From NCBI GenBank assembly GCA_934754655.1, contig CAKVIC010000003.1:1-64000 (forward strand): a stretch of DNA of 64,000 nt, written 5' to 3'. The notes below the pieces were generated by a model. It made no database searches and was not told where the DNA came from. It saw only the letters and a list, made by a program, of their open reading frames with translations. The position numbers were made by a program, and so were the translations under genes. The stretch is from an uncultured Candidatus Melainabacteria bacterium. Lineage in GTDB: Bacteria > Cyanobacteriota > Vampirovibrionia > Gastranaerophilales > Gastranaerophilaceae. Position 1 is the first letter of the stretch, and each line of letters opens with the position of its first letter. Shown here piece after piece: positions 25,648 to 33,091 of this stretch.

Positions 25648-25906
25648 TTTTTTATGCCCTCACGGATTATTCCCCGCACGCGTGTTCTCTAGAACATCAA
25701 TCGATTTGTGCTCAAGTTTTCGCACAACTCTCTTGTAACGCACAGCTCCCTCTCTTAAAAACTTACCCATTGGGGTAACTTTTTAATCGGCACAGTCCGT
25801 GAGGTCGAGAGTTCGAATCTCTCCCTTGCTATTTTTTATGCCCTCACGGGTTATTCCCCGAGCGCGTGTTCTTTAGAACATCAATCGATTTATGCTCAAG
25901 TTTTCG
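25613..25906. repeat. Tandem copies of the tRNA-Met 3' end with a hairpin element
   Basis: Unit 1 (25613-25796, 184 bp) starts in the anticodon stem of tRNA-Met and includes its 3' end, a palindromic flank (CCGTGAGG ... CCCTCACGG), and a hairpin element at 25755-25786. Unit 2 (25797-25906) repeats the first 110 bases and then diverges after AAGTTTTCG. The hairpin is TTAAAAA-c-TTACCC, loop ATTG, GGGTAA-c-TTTTTAA, preceded by CTCCCTCTC and followed by TCGGCACAGT. Confidence 0.85.
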
Positions 25907-25913
25907 TGGAGTT

Positions 25914-26035
25914 TAAAGTCCATTTTGAAAGTCGGAAAATTATGTCATTGCGAGCGAAGCGTGGCAATCCATCGGCATTTTGTCGGTCGGAAGTAAATTG
26001 ATTATCAAAATTCAAAATGGACGAAATTGGACTTT
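25914..26035. repeat. MITE-like inverted-repeat element with a REP core
   Basis: Two nested inverted repeats bound about 120 bp: AAAGTCC/GGACTTT at 25914-25920 and 26029-26035, and GTCCATTTTGAA/TTCAAAATGGAC at 25918-25929 and 26011-26022. Inside is a GTCATTGCGAGCGAAGCG unit ending GGCAATCC (25944-25980), a palindromic sequence found in many bacterial genomes. No transposase lies nearby. Confidence 0.6.
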
Positions 26036-26162
26036 TACTGGGCTTTGAAAATGAAAAATTTTTCTATTATTTTAATAAAATTTACATCAACTTCTTACAA
26101 ACACCAAATTCTATCGATGTGTTCATATAAATACAAAAATACATTTTGAAAAAATTATCTCT

Positions 26163-26792
26163 TTAATCAAAACAATAAATTGTGTTTTTTAGTACATATG
26201 AATAATTATTAAAAACTGAAATTATTGTATTTATAATCTTTTCCAAATCTGAATGTGTAATATCTATTTCATTTTGATAATCTGTATAATGTGCATATAA
26301 TTTACTTCTGATTGTTTTTAAATTTTTAAAGCAACTATTCAATATCTCTTCATCATTTTTTATGTTTAATTCTTCAAATGTATTTTTTATATTTTGCAGA
26401 CGTTCCTGTTCTATCGGATCATTTTCATCACAAACTTGAACAAAGTCAGGTCGATTAAAATCCGTCATATATTTTGGCTTATCTTTGATAAGTTCTTCCA
26501 TCAAAGTTTGTTTATTATTTTTATAATATTCAGAAAAACTTCTAAGAAATTTAGGGAAACTTAAATCATCATCATGACTTCCATATTCAGTTAAAGACGT
26601 AATTGCAAGAATTAATGAACATTCATAATTATATCTAATCCAAAAACTATAATTAGATTTAAACATTTCAATTTTTTCTTCTATATTTTTTTGAAAAAAT
26701 CTTTTATAATTTTCCTGTGAATTTTTTATTAAATAAATTTTCAAAGAGATTTTTTCCAACCAATTTATAAAATATTCTTTGTTTTTATTCAT
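26163..26792 (-). CDS. HEPN/AbiU2-like protein of the defence operon
   Basis: A 209-residue helical protein. Near the C-terminus, IRSKLYAHYTD fits the HEPN nuclease signature RX4-6H (R162, H168) and resembles the R..HA/AH site of AbiU2-type abortive-infection proteins. HEPN proteins usually cleave RNA or act as toxins on infection. It is the last gene of a four-gene unit and overlaps the specificity-subunit gene by 8 bp, so coexpression with the restriction enzyme is built in. Family assignment rests on the short motif and context, so it is tentative. Confidence 0.55.
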   Translation of the reverse strand: MNKNKEYFINWLEKISLKIYLIKNSQENYKRFFQKNIEEKIEMFKSNYSFWIRYNYECSLILAITSLTEYGSHDDDLSFPKFLRSFSEYYKNNKQTLMEELIKDKPKYMTDFNRPDFVQVCDENDPIEQERLQNIKNTFEELNIKNDEEILNSCFKNLKTIRSKLYAHYTDYQNEIDITHSDLEKIINTIISVFNNYSYVLKNTIYCFD

Positions 26793-27816
26793 TTATATAT
26801 TCCAAATACTCTAAAATTTTCTTTTGTTCTATACACAACATATAATTATGCATAAACTCATAATCAGGTTCACCTTTTGAATCTACAGGAAGCATAATTT
26901 TTTGTTTTACCATACGGTTTTCATTAAATTTGTAACCATACATATATTTGCATTTCTGCTTCAATATTGCATTTTTTAAAAAGAGATAAATATACTTATT
27001 ACCTTCAATTTCCTTTGTTGAAAACCGTTTTACATCGTCAGAAAAAGTACATTTATAAGGGTGATAGAATGTTTCAACAACACTACCATTGTAATTTACC
27101 CCTAATACACCTTTGTCAGTTGAAGTATTTTCATTAGATACAAAATTTGTTATACCATTATTTGAATCTGTTGCACCAATAAAAGGAATATTCCCTCTTT
27201 TCATATTGGCTTTTGTTAACCGTTTTCCTGCTTTAATTTCAAATATTTTTGATATATAGAAGTCTTGCCATTCTTTATTTATGCATACTTCTTTATATAA
27301 TTTATCAACTAAACTTTTAATATGTTCCTTATACTGATTTTTAAGTCTTGTTTCTCGTTCTTTTATATACTCTTCCATGAATTTATAGTCTGGTTCTTTT
27401 CTTGAATTTACTGGTAACATTATTTTTTCTTTTGGGAAAGTACTTAATTTAATGGGCTTACCATAATTATATTTAGTTAAAACATATTTATTTAAAATTG
27501 AACAAATGAATTTTGCATTATATTTATTAAAACAACAATTTCTTAAAACTAATATATTTTGACTTGTCGCAAAACTCCATGATTGCCAAAAAGCGGTAGG
27601 TTTTCCTACCATTCCAATAGTTATGCAATCAGGACATTCGTTTTCGTTTTTGTTAACGAAGCCCTGTATTCCATTGTTATTTTCCTGTCTTCCTATGAAT
27701 ACCGTAGCTCCTTTTTTGAGTTTTCCAAAGTCTGAGCTTTTAGCAATATTGATATTTTCAACTATATTTATAATTGAAAACTTTTTCCATTTAATATCTT
27801 TTAAACTTTTACTCAT
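26785..27816 (-). CDS. Specificity (S) subunit of a BcgI-like restriction-modification enzyme
   Basis: The protein has two target-recognition halves, each ending in the same phrase: LPVNSRKEPDYKFMEEY near residue 140 and LPVDSKGEPDYEFMHNY near residue 320, followed by helical spacers. That internal duplication is the hallmark of HsdS-type subunits that read two half-sites. Length (343) is close to BcgI subunit B (341). The frame opens 15 bases earlier, but the ATG at 27816 has GGAG upstream and overlaps the stop of subunit A by 8 bp. Confidence 0.85.
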   Translation of the reverse strand: MSKSLKDIKWKKFSIINIVENINIAKSSDFGKLKKGATVFIGRQENNNGIQGFVNKNENECPDCITIGMVGKPTAFWQSWSFATSQNILVLRNCCFNKYNAKFICSILNKYVLTKYNYGKPIKLSTFPKEKIMLPVNSRKEPDYKFMEEYIKERETRLKNQYKEHIKSLVDKLYKEVCINKEWQDFYISKIFEIKAGKRLTKANMKRGNIPFIGATDSNNGITNFVSNENTSTDKGVLGVNYNGSVVETFYHPYKCTFSDDVKRFSTKEIEGNKYIYLFLKNAILKQKCKYMYGYKFNENRMVKQKIMLPVDSKGEPDYEFMHNYMLCIEQKKILEYLEYINE

Positions 27817-29719
27817 GGCTACAATCTCCAAACAAATAGCCTCTGCCTTGTGCTATCATTGAAAATTCAAAGGTTAGATAGTCTGCAACAGTTTTGTCAA
27901 AATCTTCTTCTGTAGGTATTTCATCATTAAAATAATAAAACGCATGTAACCATTCATCGGTTGCTTCAATAGTTGATTTCACGCAAAATTTTGTAGGAGC
28001 TTCTATTCGGTCAAACCATACGTCAAGCAAGTGTTGTTTTTTATCTTTTGCGTATTCAGTTTCAACTAATCCTATATGTGGAGCAACTTTAAATCCGTCG
28101 TCTTTAAAATCAATAAATTTACACTCCTTATCAACAGGATGTGGTTTATGTGCCGTAAATACAGCTATACAAGGATTTACTCCAACTCCATAGAACGTAT
28201 CACCGCTTAATGTAATAACACCTTCTAAAGTATGATGTTTTAGGATACTTTCTTTATAATTTTGTTCGTCTTTCGTTTTACCTGTTAAGGATGACTGCGG
28301 AATAATCACAATTGCTTTTCCGTCTTCTGCTAATGAATCAAGTAAATGTTCAACAAAACTAATTTCATATAACGAAGGATTTGCTTTTGAACCTTGACTA
28401 TAAGGGGGATTCATCATGCCAACAGTTGCACCTTTAAGCTGTAATTCAGAATCTCTACACCTTAGGAAGTCTTCGTCAATAAGGTTACTTTTCCCGTCAC
28501 CTCTTATAATCATGTTTGAAGTTGCAATTGTAAACATATAGGGTTGAAGTTCAATACCATGAAGTTGATTCTTTCTGATATTTTCTTTCTGACGGTCGTC
28601 TTTAGCTTTTTTTAACATATTGTGCATAGCTGCAATAAGAAAACCTGCCGTTCCGCAACAAGGGTCAAATACAATATCTTCTGGTTTAAGGTCAACCAAA
28701 TCACAGAATAATTGAGTAATATGTTTTGGTGTAAGTATAATACCCAAACTTTGCCCGTCACCACCAGAATAACTCATAAACTCGCCATAAAATCTACCTA
28801 AGTAATCTTCCGCCGTTTTTGTGTATTTAATGGTTTTATAAATATTATCATATATTTGTTCTGCATAATATTTTAGAGGTGTTTTTCCTAATGTAGGATT
28901 GACTTCATTTAAAATTCTCGTATCTTTTATTACAGCAAATTGCGTTAATAATTTGTCTTTCTTTACGGTAGGTGATACTTTCGAACGTTGTAAATTTTTA
29001 TCAATAGCAGAATAAATCTTGTTTCCATCAGTATCAACTTCATCACCATTAAGTTGTTCAAGATTAAAAGAACCTTTATCAATCTCTCTTAGAGCAAGTA
29101 AAATACCAGATACAACTAGAGGTTTCTGTGTATCTTGTAAATTGCCATAATTTCTAAGGTCTTCATGTAAATTCTTTGCAAACTTAAGAATTTCGGTAGT
29201 TTCTTTTTGCAAATCAGTATTTTCGCCCAGAATCTCTCTTGTATAATATTCATCAATATTTTCTTCGTTAAATATATAAAAAGATTCAACGTCAGGCATT
29301 ATCTTGCAGTATTCACGTTCATTTATAAATAAAGGTGTAATCTTATGATGTTTTTCGTTACCTGACACACCAAAAGCGATTATCTTCTTATAATGAGTGT
29401 TATTAATAAGGTGTTTGCCGTAGAAATATGCACCATTAACAGCATAATCCATAACAGCTTTAGTATCTGTGCTAATTAAATTCTTATTGTCATATTTCAC
29501 GTGTTTTGATAAGTCTGATTTATCTTCAATTACAAGCAAAAAATCGCCAACTACACCTGTATACTCAGGGTAACCAACATTACCAGTTCCTTTTTTAGAA
29601 GCTGTCTTCAATGCTTCGTCAACTTCTTTTATTGAGCAACCTTGTGGGTCAAGACATATACCTGCTTCTTTTAACAAATCATATACCCATAAATCTGTTT
29701 TTGCTTCCTTTTTTGCCAT
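27809..29719 (-). CDS. BcgI-like restriction-methylation A subunit (nuclease + N6-adenine methyltransferase)
   Basis: The C-terminal two thirds are a HsdM-type methyltransferase with the SAM motif FDPCCGTAGF (351-360) and catalytic NPPY (437-440). The N-terminal 160 residues are not typical of HsdM: PE at 51-52, D59 and EDK at 65-67 form a PD-(D/E)xK-like nuclease site, as in the HsdR N-terminal fold. A nuclease-methylase of 636 residues with a separate S subunit of about 340 and no HsdR matches BcgI (A 637, B 341), a type IIB enzyme that cuts on both sides of its site. The start has AAGGAAGAA upstream, inside the preceding gene. Confidence 0.8.
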   Translation of the reverse strand: MAKKEAKTDLWVYDLLKEAGICLDPQGCSIKEVDEALKTASKKGTGNVGYPEYTGVVGDFLLVIEDKSDLSKHVKYDNKNLISTDTKAVMDYAVNGAYFYGKHLINNTHYKKIIAFGVSGNEKHHKITPLFINEREYCKIMPDVESFYIFNEENIDEYYTREILGENTDLQKETTEILKFAKNLHEDLRNYGNLQDTQKPLVVSGILLALREIDKGSFNLEQLNGDEVDTDGNKIYSAIDKNLQRSKVSPTVKKDKLLTQFAVIKDTRILNEVNPTLGKTPLKYYAEQIYDNIYKTIKYTKTAEDYLGRFYGEFMSYSGGDGQSLGIILTPKHITQLFCDLVDLKPEDIVFDPCCGTAGFLIAAMHNMLKKAKDDRQKENIRKNQLHGIELQPYMFTIATSNMIIRGDGKSNLIDEDFLRCRDSELQLKGATVGMMNPPYSQGSKANPSLYEISFVEHLLDSLAEDGKAIVIIPQSSLTGKTKDEQNYKESILKHHTLEGVITLSGDTFYGVGVNPCIAVFTAHKPHPVDKECKFIDFKDDGFKVAPHIGLVETEYAKDKKQHLLDVWFDRIEAPTKFCVKSTIEATDEWLHAFYYFNDEIPTEEDFDKTVADYLTFEFSMIAQGRGYLFGDCSHE

Positions 29720-29720
29720 A

Positions 29721-31031
29721 TTAATATTCTTCCTTTAAAATTTCATCAAAATTTCCTGCCATAAATAGTGGAATATTATATAGTCCATTATTTATTTCAA
29801 AATCAGCAAGGCTTGTTCTTATACTTATTTCAGGTTCAAATTTTTCTCTGTAAACTTTTAGAGATTTTGCCTGCAAATTTGTTGTTGCTTTTACTTCAAC
29901 AGGAATTACATATCCGTCTGTTTGAATTACAAAATCAATTTCAGCGTTTCCTGATTTGCTTATCCAATATGCTACTTCTATATCTTCAAGAGTTTTCAAT
30001 TGTTGCAGAACGTATTGTTCCGCTAATGCTCCGTTAAACTCCGTGAAAATTTTATCTCTTTCAATCAATGTTCTTGCCGGAAGTTTGCTCAACGCACAAA
30101 GCAACCCAACATCCAAAATAAAAAGTTTGAATGCCTTTGTATCTTCATAAGCCTTAATTGGCATTGCTGGTTTTGTTATTCGATTTATTTTATAAACAAG
30201 CCCACAATTTATAAGCCAAGACAAAGCTTCTTCGAATTCATCCGCCCTTGCCCCTTGTTTAATCTTTTTATAAACAAATTTCTTACTTTCTTGCGTTAAT
30301 TGATTTGGAATAGATTCCCAAAGTAAATCAATTTTTAATTTACCAGTTGAAGAAATATGTTTTGAAAAATCATTTGTATAAGCTCTTAAAATGCTTTCCT
30401 GAATTTTTCTTGCCTTTTTATAGTCATTATTGTTAACAAAATCATTAACAACTTCAGGCATTCCACCAATGTAATAATATTTTTTAAGCCATTCAATATA
30501 TTTTGGTTTAAAAATTTTTATATTCTCAGCTGTTGGGTTCTCTAACAATTTAACAAAATTTTCTTCTCCGATTGCCTCTAAAAATTCTAAGAAAGATAGT
30601 GGATACAAATCCAAGAAATCAACTTTGCCAACTGGAAATGAAATATTTTCGTGTAAAGCAACACCTAGCAAACTTCCCGCCGCAATGATATGATATTGAG
30701 GATTATTTTCGTAAAAATATTTCAGGGTTGTCAAAGCTTTTGGACATTCTTGAATTTCATCAAGAATAATCAATGTGTTATCTGCATTAAATTTTGAATA
30801 TTCAAGTTCCAAACCTTCCAATATACGATTAGTATTCATATCTTTCGAAAATAGTTCACATATTAAGTTGTTATTTTCAAAGTTTACATAAATAGTTTTC
30901 TTGTATTGAGTTTTACCAAACTCTTTCATAAGCCAAGTTTTGCCAACTTGTCTTGCTCCTCTTATTATAAGAGGTTTGCGGTTTTGGCTTTCTTTCCAGA
31001 TTATAAGATTTTTAATAGCATATCTTTTCAT
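29721..31031 (-). CDS. AAA ATPase with DUF4143 domain
   Basis: A P-loop ATPase of the AAA_14/DUF4143 class. Near the N-terminus are IIRGARQVGKTW (Walker A) and LIILDEIQECP (Walker B); the middle has YYIGGMPEVVNDFV, typical of DUF4143. The C-terminal domain has AEIDFVI then VIPVEVKA, a restriction-endonuclease-like D...ExK arrangement. These proteins are widespread with no settled role. It leads the operon and ends 1 bp before the BcgI-like A subunit. The frame opens at 31073; the ATG at 31031 gives the family-typical start but neither has a clear ribosome site. Confidence 0.8.
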   Translation of the reverse strand: MKRYAIKNLIIWKESQNRKPLIIRGARQVGKTWLMKEFGKTQYKKTIYVNFENNNLICELFSKDMNTNRILEGLELEYSKFNADNTLIILDEIQECPKALTTLKYFYENNPQYHIIAAGSLLGVALHENISFPVGKVDFLDLYPLSFLEFLEAIGEENFVKLLENPTAENIKIFKPKYIEWLKKYYYIGGMPEVVNDFVNNNDYKKARKIQESILRAYTNDFSKHISSTGKLKIDLLWESIPNQLTQESKKFVYKKIKQGARADEFEEALSWLINCGLVYKINRITKPAMPIKAYEDTKAFKLFILDVGLLCALSKLPARTLIERDKIFTEFNGALAEQYVLQQLKTLEDIEVAYWISKSGNAEIDFVIQTDGYVIPVEVKATTNLQAKSLKVYREKFEPEISIRTSLADFEINNGLYNIPLFMAGNFDEILKEEY

Positions 31032-31073
31032 TGTATAATCAAACTTAACATATCTTAATATTTTATAACTCAT

Positions 31074-31333
31074 ATATTCGATTGAGATTTTATGAAATTT
31101 TGCATTTTTTCTATGAACTTTTTGTGTTAAATAACATTTTTTAGACTGATATACTAATTTGTTTATGACAAACTTTAAAAATTTATATTTAAAAAAATGT
31201 AAATTTTGTTAGACTTACAATATACATTATTTATTTTTTTTATTTTTTAATAATGTATTTCATTGGGTTTGGATTCCACCCTTGCTATACTTAAACTAAC
31301 TGTTAAAAGTGATCAAACTGCATGTGTTTTTGT
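31074..31333. other. AT-rich island edge with a degenerate tRNA 3' remnant
   Basis: Mostly AT-rich sequence without an ORF. At about 31264-31289, GGGTTTGGATTCCACCC and then TTGCTAT resembles the T-arm and acceptor end of tRNA-Met in diverged form. The rest, upstream of the ATPase gene, must hold its promoter, which I cannot place. Confidence 0.45.
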
Positions 31334-31515
31334 AACATCAATCGATTTGTGCTCAAGTTTTCGCACAACTCTCTTGTAGCGCACAGCTCCCTCTCTTAAA
31401 AACTTACCCATTGGGGTAACTTTTTAATCGGCACAGTCCGTGAGGTCGAGAGTTCGAATCTCTCCCTTGCTATTTTTTATGCCCTCACGGGTTATTCCCC
31501 GCACGCGTGTTCTTT
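31334..31515. repeat. Distal copy of the tRNA-Met 3' unit
   Basis: These 182 bp match 25693-25874 at a constant offset of 5641 bp with about three differences. They contain the hairpin element (31396-31427) and the 3' 35 nt of tRNA-Met (31438-31472) with its downstream palindromic flank. With the copies at 25613 and 25797 it brackets the four-gene defence operon, as attL and attR do for an element that integrated into a tRNA 3' end. Confidence 0.9.
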
Positions 31516-31666
31516 TTTTATATTAGTTTTACAAATCTTAATTTTTTTTGCATAAAGCTTGACATTAAAGCTTTATTTGATACTTTATATATATGAGCAT
31601 ATACTTGTCGGTTATAATCTATTGCTCACGCTGATATGTTATAAGATATAAATAGGAGAAATTGAA

Positions 31667-31918
31667 ATGATTACAGCTGTACAAACAAGTAATACAAATT
31701 TCAATGGACTTAAATTTTTAAAAACTCAAAAAATTAAAAGAGATATAGTTAAAATTGAATCAGGAGCTCCACAAAGAATGCTTTCTGGTAGTAATTATAT
31801 CGCAGGCTTGAGCAATACAACATCTTCTAATATAGATGCAGAATCTATGTACGCCTTAGCAAGCTTAATAGGAGGCTTGACTTTCTTATCTGCAGTCAGA
31901 AGCTTTTTGGCAAATTAA
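31667..31918 (+). CDS. Small F(K/N)G-tagged protein
   Basis: An 83-residue protein starting MITAVQTSNTNFNGLKF, then a basic stretch, a Ser/Asn-rich middle, and a C-terminal hydrophobic segment (YALASLIGGLTFLSAV) that could enter or cross a membrane. The start is close to that of the gene at 32072 (both MITAV, then Asn-rich, then FNG), so the two are likely paralogues. No function known to me. AGGAGA lies upstream of the ATG. A strong terminator follows. Confidence 0.65.
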   Translation: MITAVQTSNTNFNGLKFLKTQKIKRDIVKIESGAPQRMLSGSNYIAGLSNTTSSNIDAESMYALASLIGGLTFLSAVRSFLAN

Positions 31919-31942
31919 ATATCTGATTAAACTTTGTTAATA

Positions 31943-31992
31943 AAAAAGAATTATCCTTGACAATGCATTGTATTTCAAGGATAATTCTTTTT
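31943..31992 (+). terminator. Strong terminator of the small tagged gene
   Basis: A perfect 18-bp inverted repeat (31943-31960 with 31975-31992; AAAAAGAATTATCCTTGA on the left arm) with a 14-base loop, ending in TTTTT. Confidence 0.8.
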
Positions 31993-32071
31993 GGAGGATT
32001 TTAGTAAAAATTATTTATCCCATTTATTTTTACTTGAGTCAAATATAAATAGTTGAAAAGGAAAATAGCCA

Positions 32072-32314
32072 ATGATTACAGCTGTAAATAGCAATGTGCA
32101 GTTTAATGGTGCACAAAAATTTAAAAACAATAATTTAACAAAAAAAATGTCAAGAAAAATAGTTGATGTATCAATTGAGCCTCCAAAAGGGTTAACAGAA
32201 ATTGCATCACAAGTTAAAGGTGAAATTAACAAAAAAAATGTCAACAAAGCTATTGATTCTTCAATGGCATTATGTTTGCTGGGGTTTAGCGCAATAAATG
32301 CTTTTAGCAAATAA
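32072..32314 (+). CDS. Small F(K/N)G-tagged protein, paralogue
   Basis: An 80-residue protein starting MITAVNSNVQFNGAQKF, basic in the first half and ending in a short hydrophobic helix (MALCLLGFSAINAF). The layout repeats that of the gene at 31667: tag, basic stretch, C-terminal hydrophobic segment. GGAAAA lies upstream of the ATG. A longer minus-strand frame overlaps it, but the shared start motif and spacing favour this strand. Confidence 0.6.
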   Translation: MITAVNSNVQFNGAQKFKNNNLTKKMSRKIVDVSIEPPKGLTEIASQVKGEINKKNVNKAIDSSMALCLLGFSAINAFSK

Positions 32315-32342
32315 GCTCGTTTTTCTTCCATCTAAAATCTTA

Positions 32343-33083
32343 TTAATTATTTTTCAAATATTTTAATTTAAAACCGAATATTCGAACTAAATTAAGAATA
32401 CTTGGTGCATATTTTTTGCCAGCCATTGCGCCGGCAAAAACTTCTGCACATAATTCAGAACCATCTTGAAGTTGGGAAGCTCTCGTAGAAACGGTTTCTT
32501 TTATCAATTTTTCATCAGCATAAAGTTGCCAATTATAAAAATTTTTGTTTATATTAAATTTACTATTAAAATGCAACCAGTGGCCCATTTCATGAAAAAA
32601 TGTATGCATCGGACTTTTTGAAGAAAAAAATCCAACTTCTTTGTTTCGTTTTTTATAAGCTTTTTGAGATAAAATTATTGGTGCATCTTTTTGCGAAAAT
32701 GTTAAGCTCCAAATTGCACAACTATTTCGACTTAAAATTTTGGGCATCAATAAAATATTTTTTATAAGAGGAATTTTCCTTTCAACTAATATTTCTATAC
32801 AATTTTTAACATAATTTGCTAATTCTAAATTGTTATGAAAGCGGACATTAACACCTTTAGATTTTAAAAATTTTTCAATTTCACAAACTTCCATATTTTT
32901 AGAAAATTTTGCATTTTGTAATTTATCAATTTTATATTTTATAAATTTTTCCTCAAGCAAGCGAATCAGAGTCATGGAATTTTTATCAATATCATTACCT
33001 GCAAGTTTTGCTGCAAATTTACCTTTAAATGTTGAACTCGTAGAATTTTGAATATTTTGATATTTATTAATTCCGATTTGCAT
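32343..33083 (-). CDS. Putative zinc metallopeptidase with N-terminal F(K/N)G tag
   Basis: A 246-residue protein starting MQIGINKYQN and reaching STFKGKF by residue 23. The zincin motif HEMGH (164-168) sits in TFFHEMGHWLHF, and a Glu in SELCAEVFAGA (E214), 46 residues on, is placed as the third zinc ligand. This resembles stand-alone zincins, including some toxin catalytic domains, but I assign no family. No classical signal peptide. It follows the acyltransferase-like gene by 8 bp, and the two likely form an operon. Confidence 0.65.
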   Translation of the reverse strand: MQIGINKYQNIQNSTSSTFKGKFAAKLAGNDIDKNSMTLIRLLEEKFIKYKIDKLQNAKFSKNMEVCEIEKFLKSKGVNVRFHNNLELANYVKNCIEILVERKIPLIKNILLMPKILSRNSCAIWSLTFSQKDAPIILSQKAYKKRNKEVGFFSSKSPMHTFFHEMGHWLHFNSKFNINKNFYNWQLYADEKLIKETVSTRASQLQDGSELCAEVFAGAMAGKKYAPSILNLVRIFGFKLKYLKNN

Positions 33084-33091
33084 TATTTTTT

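Noticed and set aside
25464..25679. 71-codon minus-strand ORF over tRNA-Met
   Set aside because: It is the antisense of the tRNA gene and its flank; the GEIRTLDLTGMSRALSPAELP type of peptide is a known artefact of translating tRNA complement.
27809..29719. Type I hsdM with a missing hsdR
   Set aside because: The N-terminal PD-(D/E)xK-like residues and subunit lengths fit a BcgI-like nuclease-methylase better, so HsdR need not be missing.
32011..32331. 106-codon minus-strand ORF
   Set aside because: It lies over the plus-strand tagged gene at 32072, lacks a ribosome site, and has no recognisable protein features; the shared MITAV...FNG start supports the plus strand.
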